This document shows positions 61,717 to 64,000 of a stretch of DNA of 64,000 bases, piece by piece. The stretch is from positions 1-64,000 of the forward strand of contig WRAH01000006.1 in NCBI GenBank assembly GCA_009780315.1, in the 5' to 3' direction. Position 1 is the stretch's first letter. Each line of letters begins with the position of its first letter. Below the pieces are notes generated by a model, which saw only the letters and a program-made list of their open reading frames with translations, had not been told where the DNA came from and made no database searches. The translations under genes and the position numbers were made by a program. This stretch comes from Defluviitaleaceae bacterium. Its GTDB lineage: Bacteria; Bacillota; Clostridia; Lachnospirales; WQUN01.

Positions 61717-62016
61717 TTATTTGCAGGCATAAGCACCACAGTCACCATTGATGTCACTGTAGGCATTGATACCGCCTGCCACATTGTCCAAATCATCATC
61801 AGAAAGTTCACCTGACAACTGGGGTAGTGTAATGGTTAGTGAATGGTCATTTTCAATCACATTGATATTGTAGCCTTCTGGAATGGCTTTGCCTGTCAGC
61901 TTTTCAATGGCTTGAATAGGGTTTTTTAACAATTCTGCCTTAAACGTCTTGTCAACTGTGGCAAGTTCTTGCACCTTTAAGTATGTTGCAGTAATTTCTG
62001 CTTGTGTCCAATTCAT
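61717..62016 (-). CDS. NHLP-type leader peptide natural-product precursor, 99 aa
   Basis: The nitrile-hydratase-like leader is clear: FKAELLKNPIQAIEKLTGK followed by PEGYNINVIENDHSLTITLP and a SGELSDDDLDNVAGG end. The double glycine at residues 81-82 marks C39 cleavage. The predicted core is INAYSDINGDCGAYACK, 17 residues, with Cys93 and Cys98 four residues apart. The leader class matches the NHLM exporter encoded at 48-52 kb, and the cysteines suit a radical SAM thioether or a disulfide. AGGAGG precedes the ATG. First gene of the precursor operon. Confidence 0.9.
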   Translation of the reverse strand: MNWTQAEITATYLKVQELATVDKTFKAELLKNPIQAIEKLTGKAIPEGYNINVIENDHSLTITLPQLSGELSDDDLDNVAGGINAYSDINGDCGAYACK

Positions 62017-62096
62017 GATTTTCCTCCTAGAAAATTAAATTTCATTCAACGACTTCATGTGACTTTATTTCTTTTATTTCATAAAATTTTGCTAAT

Positions 62097-62161
62097 ATTA
62101 TCATGAACCACTTGTGAATATAGAAAATTGGTCATAATGCATATTACCTTATGTAGCAACT
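62097..62161 (-). promoter_or_regulatory. Candidate AgrA-dependent promoter of the precursor operon
   Basis: On the minus strand AGTTGCTAC (62161 to 62153) matches the agrDB repeat in 8 of 9 positions. Exactly 22 bases later CATTATGAC (62139 to 62131) keeps 5 of 9. GATAAT, identical to the agrDB -10, starts 37 bases after the second repeat begins (36 in agrDB). The -35 is again poor (TTCTAT). Confidence 0.6.
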
Positions 62162-62212
62162 CATATATAAATTATATTTTATGTTGAATGTGTCACACCA
62201 TTGCAAAAAAAT

Positions 62213-62246
62213 AAAGCATCGTAACCTTTTCAGATTACGATACTTT
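62213..62246. terminator. Hairpin at the end of the sirtuin gene
   Basis: AAAGCATCGTAA pairs with TTACGATACTTT with one mismatch. It insulates the precursor operon from the sirtuin gene. Confidence 0.65.
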
Positions 62247-62958
62247 AAATCATGCTTAAAACATGACCAATATTGTTGTGTATGCGTAAGTTAGCCTGAT
62301 TATCATATGGTGTTTTTGAGTTATTGATTAACACAAGCTTATCACCATTGTAATGATTGACCAGTGACGCAGCAGGATATACTGACAGAGATGTTCCGCC
62401 AACCATTAACATATCTGCTTGGGATACAAGTTTTATGGCTTGGGTTAAAATGTCATGGTTTAGTGATTCTTCATATAAAACCACATCGGGTTTAATCACA
62501 CCACCGCATTCACAGGTAGGAATATCATGGGCGTGAATGATATCTACATGATAGAACTTTGTACATTGCATACAATGGTTGCGATATACTGAGCCGTGTA
62601 GCTCCAACACATTTTTACTTCCTGCCATTTGGTGCAAACCATCAATATTTTGCGTAATGACTGCTTTTAGCTTTCCTTGGCTTTCAAGTTTGCTTAGTGC
62701 AATGTGGGCTTGGTTCGGTTTTACATCCATGTTGACCATTTTATTTTTGTAAAAATTATAAAAATCTTTTGTGTTGCTTTTAAAGAAGGTATGCGACAAC
62801 ATTATTTCTGGTGGGTACTTGTATGTTTGATGATATAATCCATCTATACTGCGAAAATCAGGTATCCCACTTTCAGTAGACACCCCTGCCCCGCCAAAGA
62901 AAACAATGTTTTTACTGTCTTTTACTAAACTTTTTAATAATTTAATCGGTTCTTCCAT
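62245..62958 (-). CDS. cobB: NAD-dependent protein deacylase (sirtuin), 237 aa
   Basis: Sirtuins remove acyl groups from lysine using NAD. Motifs are GGAGVSTESGIPDFRS for NAD binding, TQNIDGLHQMAGS, ELHGS with the catalytic His, a zinc site built from CMQC and CECGG, and VGTSLSV-like VGGTSLSVYPAASL. Length is standard. The start at 62958 has only a weak ribosome site. It is separated from the precursor operon by a terminator, so a functional link is not implied. Confidence 0.93.
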   Translation of the reverse strand: MEEPIKLLKSLVKDSKNIVFFGGAGVSTESGIPDFRSIDGLYHQTYKYPPEIMLSHTFFKSNTKDFYNFYKNKMVNMDVKPNQAHIALSKLESQGKLKAVITQNIDGLHQMAGSKNVLELHGSVYRNHCMQCTKFYHVDIIHAHDIPTCECGGVIKPDVVLYEESLNHDILTQAIKLVSQADMLMVGGTSLSVYPAASLVNHYNGDKLVLINNSKTPYDNQANLRIHNNIGHVLSMI

Positions 62959-63068
62959 ATGACATGCACGTCCTGTCTCATTTTTATTTGTTTTTTGTAT
63001 AGGGTTATATTATAAACTGATGTTGGGTGAAGTAAAAGATTATAGCTTTGAAAAATTAGGCAACAAAA

Positions 63069-63106
63069 AAGGCAGTTTCGTTAAGTCGCTTTAACGAAAC
63101 TGCCTT
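63069..63106 (-). terminator. Terminator of the AbrB-like gene
   Basis: AAGGCAGTTTCGTTAA and TTAACGAAACTGCCTT form a long perfect stem with a T-run on the minus strand. Confidence 0.88.
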
Positions 63107-63112
63107 GATTTT

Positions 63113-63409
63113 TTATGCTGATTTTAAAATAAGCAAGTTGTCTATAGAGTAAAGTGAAAGCTCATTGTCTGCTGTCCAGTTGAGGTGGTGCATAAGTTCT
63201 GGGGGTATTTCTATTCTGCCTAATGGGTCAATTTCCCCTGTGTAACAATGGGCAGACGGCTCACCGTCTAAACGCCGCATGATGATAATGGTGTCTACAG
63301 GCATAAGAGACACTTGCGTTTTTGGCTCTAACTTCAAGTCGCGCTTTACTGCACTGGGCAAGACCATCTTTCCTAGAGGGTCAAGTCTTCTGTTGTTGTG
63401 TCTTTCCAT
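63113..63409 (-). CDS. AbrB/SpoVT-like protein with two half-domains, 98 aa
   Basis: Residues 5-45 (RRLDPLGKMVLPSAVKRDLK and a beta region) and 55-97 (GEIDPLGRIEIPPELMHHLN and a second beta region) are two copies of the swapped-hairpin half that AbrB-type DNA-binding domains are built from. AbrB or SpoVT normally carry one such half and dimerise. The monomer here could form a complete domain alone. ATG 63409 with GGAGAGG upstream is chosen. An N-terminal extension in frame is unsupported. It is likely a transition-state or sporulation regulator. Confidence 0.8.
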   Translation of the reverse strand: MERHNNRRLDPLGKMVLPSAVKRDLKLEPKTQVSLMPVDTIIIMRRLDGEPSAHCYTGEIDPLGRIEIPPELMHHLNWTADNELSLYSIDNLLILKSA

Positions 63410-63566
63410 AGTTTGGTACCTCTCTCCACTTATATTCGCGGCTTTAAAACTTCCACGCAAAGATGGCACCATCACTCTGCACTCCCAAATCGCCCCTTCT
63501 ACACACACACGACACAATAAAATTAAATGAGTTGTACGCTATATCAACTGCTTATACTTTAGCCAC

Positions 63567-63596
63567 TTGTAATGGGGGAATGGAGTGGTGTATAAT
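63567..63596 (+). promoter_or_regulatory. Promoter of the small-RNA candidate
   Basis: TTGTAA at 63567-63572, an 18-base spacer and a perfect TATAAT at 63591-63596 point to a start near 63603, exactly the first base of a closing stem. Confidence 0.7.
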
Positions 63597-63602
63597 CAGT
63601 TT

Positions 63603-63770
63603 GCCGTGGTGGCAGGTTTAACCTGTTTGTGCTGAGTGATGGCTGTTGCCCATCACTTGCGTAAGTCCTTTGATGTCTTGTACACATCATAGACCCCACG
63701 GCTCCCGCTTTGTTGCTACCGCGTGTACATATCTTATCCTATCTTTTCTAAAATGTAAAGTTTTTTTGAC
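63603..63770 (+). ncRNA. Candidate structured small RNA of about 170 nt
   Basis: GCCGTGG at 63603-63609 pairs with CCACGGC at 63696-63702. Inside lie three perfect hairpins: CAGGTTTAACCTG (63613-63625), AGTGATGG/CCATCACT (63635-63657) and TGATGT/ACATCA (63671-63689). This four-way junction begins at the predicted transcript start of a strong promoter. No ribosome site or convincing coding frame is present and no plus-strand gene follows. It does not look like tRNA, tmRNA, SRP RNA or a canonical 6S RNA. The 3' end may be the weak T-run at 63761 or the terminator at 63775-63828. Confidence 0.5.
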
Positions 63771-63774
63771 AAAA

Positions 63775-63828
63775 AAACAGATGATTGATTCCCAGCCAAG
63801 TGCTGTCGTCAATTCATCTGTTTTTTTT
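63775..63828. terminator. Hairpin between the RNA candidate and the partial gene
   Basis: AAACAGATGATTGA pairs with TCAATTCATCTGTTT with a one-base bulge, then a T-run. It serves both strands. Confidence 0.75.
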
Positions 63829-63829
63829 G

Positions 63830-64000
63830 TTATTGTGCTGTTGCTAATGTTTTTTCTTTTCTAATTTGTTCTATTTGGGCTAATCCCTTATCTGCCCCTT
63901 GTCTAATGTCGGCTATAAGTTCTTCAGTAGTCATTCCATAACGTCTTAGTGAATTATATTCCCGAAGACTATATAAATCTTCCATTGTAAAATCAGGACT
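63830..64000 (-). CDS. Partial small protein, C-terminal 56 aa
   Basis: The frame runs off the window edge at 64000. The visible part SPDFTMEDLYSLREYNSLRR and MTTEELIADIRQGADKGLAQ is helical and polar and ends KEKTLATAQ. This resembles short accessory or antitoxin-like proteins that open with a DL-x-x-LRE motif, but that match is loose. The start lies outside the window, or an internal ATG in FTMEDL is used. Confidence 0.6.
   Translation of the reverse strand, partial: SPDFTMEDLYSLREYNSLRRYGMTTEELIADIRQGADKGLAQIEQIRKEKTLATAQ

Noticed and set aside
63646-63864. Plus-strand 72-codon frame downstream of the small-RNA promoter
   Set aside because: It has no ribosome site, crosses two hairpins and a terminator, and has a low-complexity phenylalanine and valine-rich end from T-runs.

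Overview
The window looks like a chromosomal segment of a low-GC, flagellated, spore-forming member of the Clostridia, probably Lachnospirales. The basis is strong AGGAGG-type ribosome sites, a cotJ-type spore coat operon, FliD/FliT/FlaG/FliS, MutS2, DeoB, two-component systems of Firmicute type, an Agr quorum-sensing locus and an AbrB/SpoVT-like regulator. Exact placement is inference. No insertion sequence, integrase, CRISPR array or prophage module was found.

Left part (1-32 kb): a two-gene cassette (papain/C39-like protein plus a secreted protein) lies between two ~103 bp direct copies of a terminator-bearing repeat. It is followed by a YkvI-like transporter, deoB, a MacB-type efflux operon (permease, ATPase, adaptor), and a hybrid histidine kinase with an HD-GYP response regulator. 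Next come a CDP-alcohol phosphatidyltransferase coupled to a DUF5131 protein, a DUF6062/CPBP-protease operon, a BceRS-BceAB type peptide-sensing and export module led by a lipid-type methyltransferase, and an operon combining a sugar-type ABC importer (no ATPase) with an adaptor and a MacB-like periplasmic protein. An AraC/GyrI regulator and small enzymes follow.

Middle (32-47 kb): a CotJA-CotJB fusion gene with cotJC, a two-component pair, a GtrB/DPM-like glycosyltransferase, a very large DUF2339-like membrane protein, glnS, a flagellar filament-cap cluster (fliD-fliT-flaG-fliS), a PRMT-like methyltransferase, mutS2 and a single initiator tRNA-fMet gene.

Right part (47-62 kb) is the striking region: a compact peptide natural-product island. 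It contains an NHLP-type precursor with a 17-residue core, a membrane-anchored protein, an HExxH protein, a very short coupled ORF, a seven-auxiliary-cysteine SPASM radical SAM enzyme, a complete Agr system (agrA, agrC, a 48-residue agrD missed by size cut-offs, agrB), a partner-switching module (SpoIIE-type phosphatase, STAS antagonist, RsbW-type kinase), a 69-residue stub of the NHLM HlyD adaptor, the two NHLM ABC transporters (one with a C39 peptidase) and a tandem-GNAT-like protein. LytTR-type direct repeats with 22 bp periodicity occur upstream of agrDB, of the precursor gene and of the export operon. This suggests that one quorum signal drives signal amplification, precursor synthesis and export.

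The last 2 kb hold a sirtuin, a tandem-half AbrB-like protein, a candidate free-standing structured small RNA with its own promoter, and the end of a gene that runs off the window.
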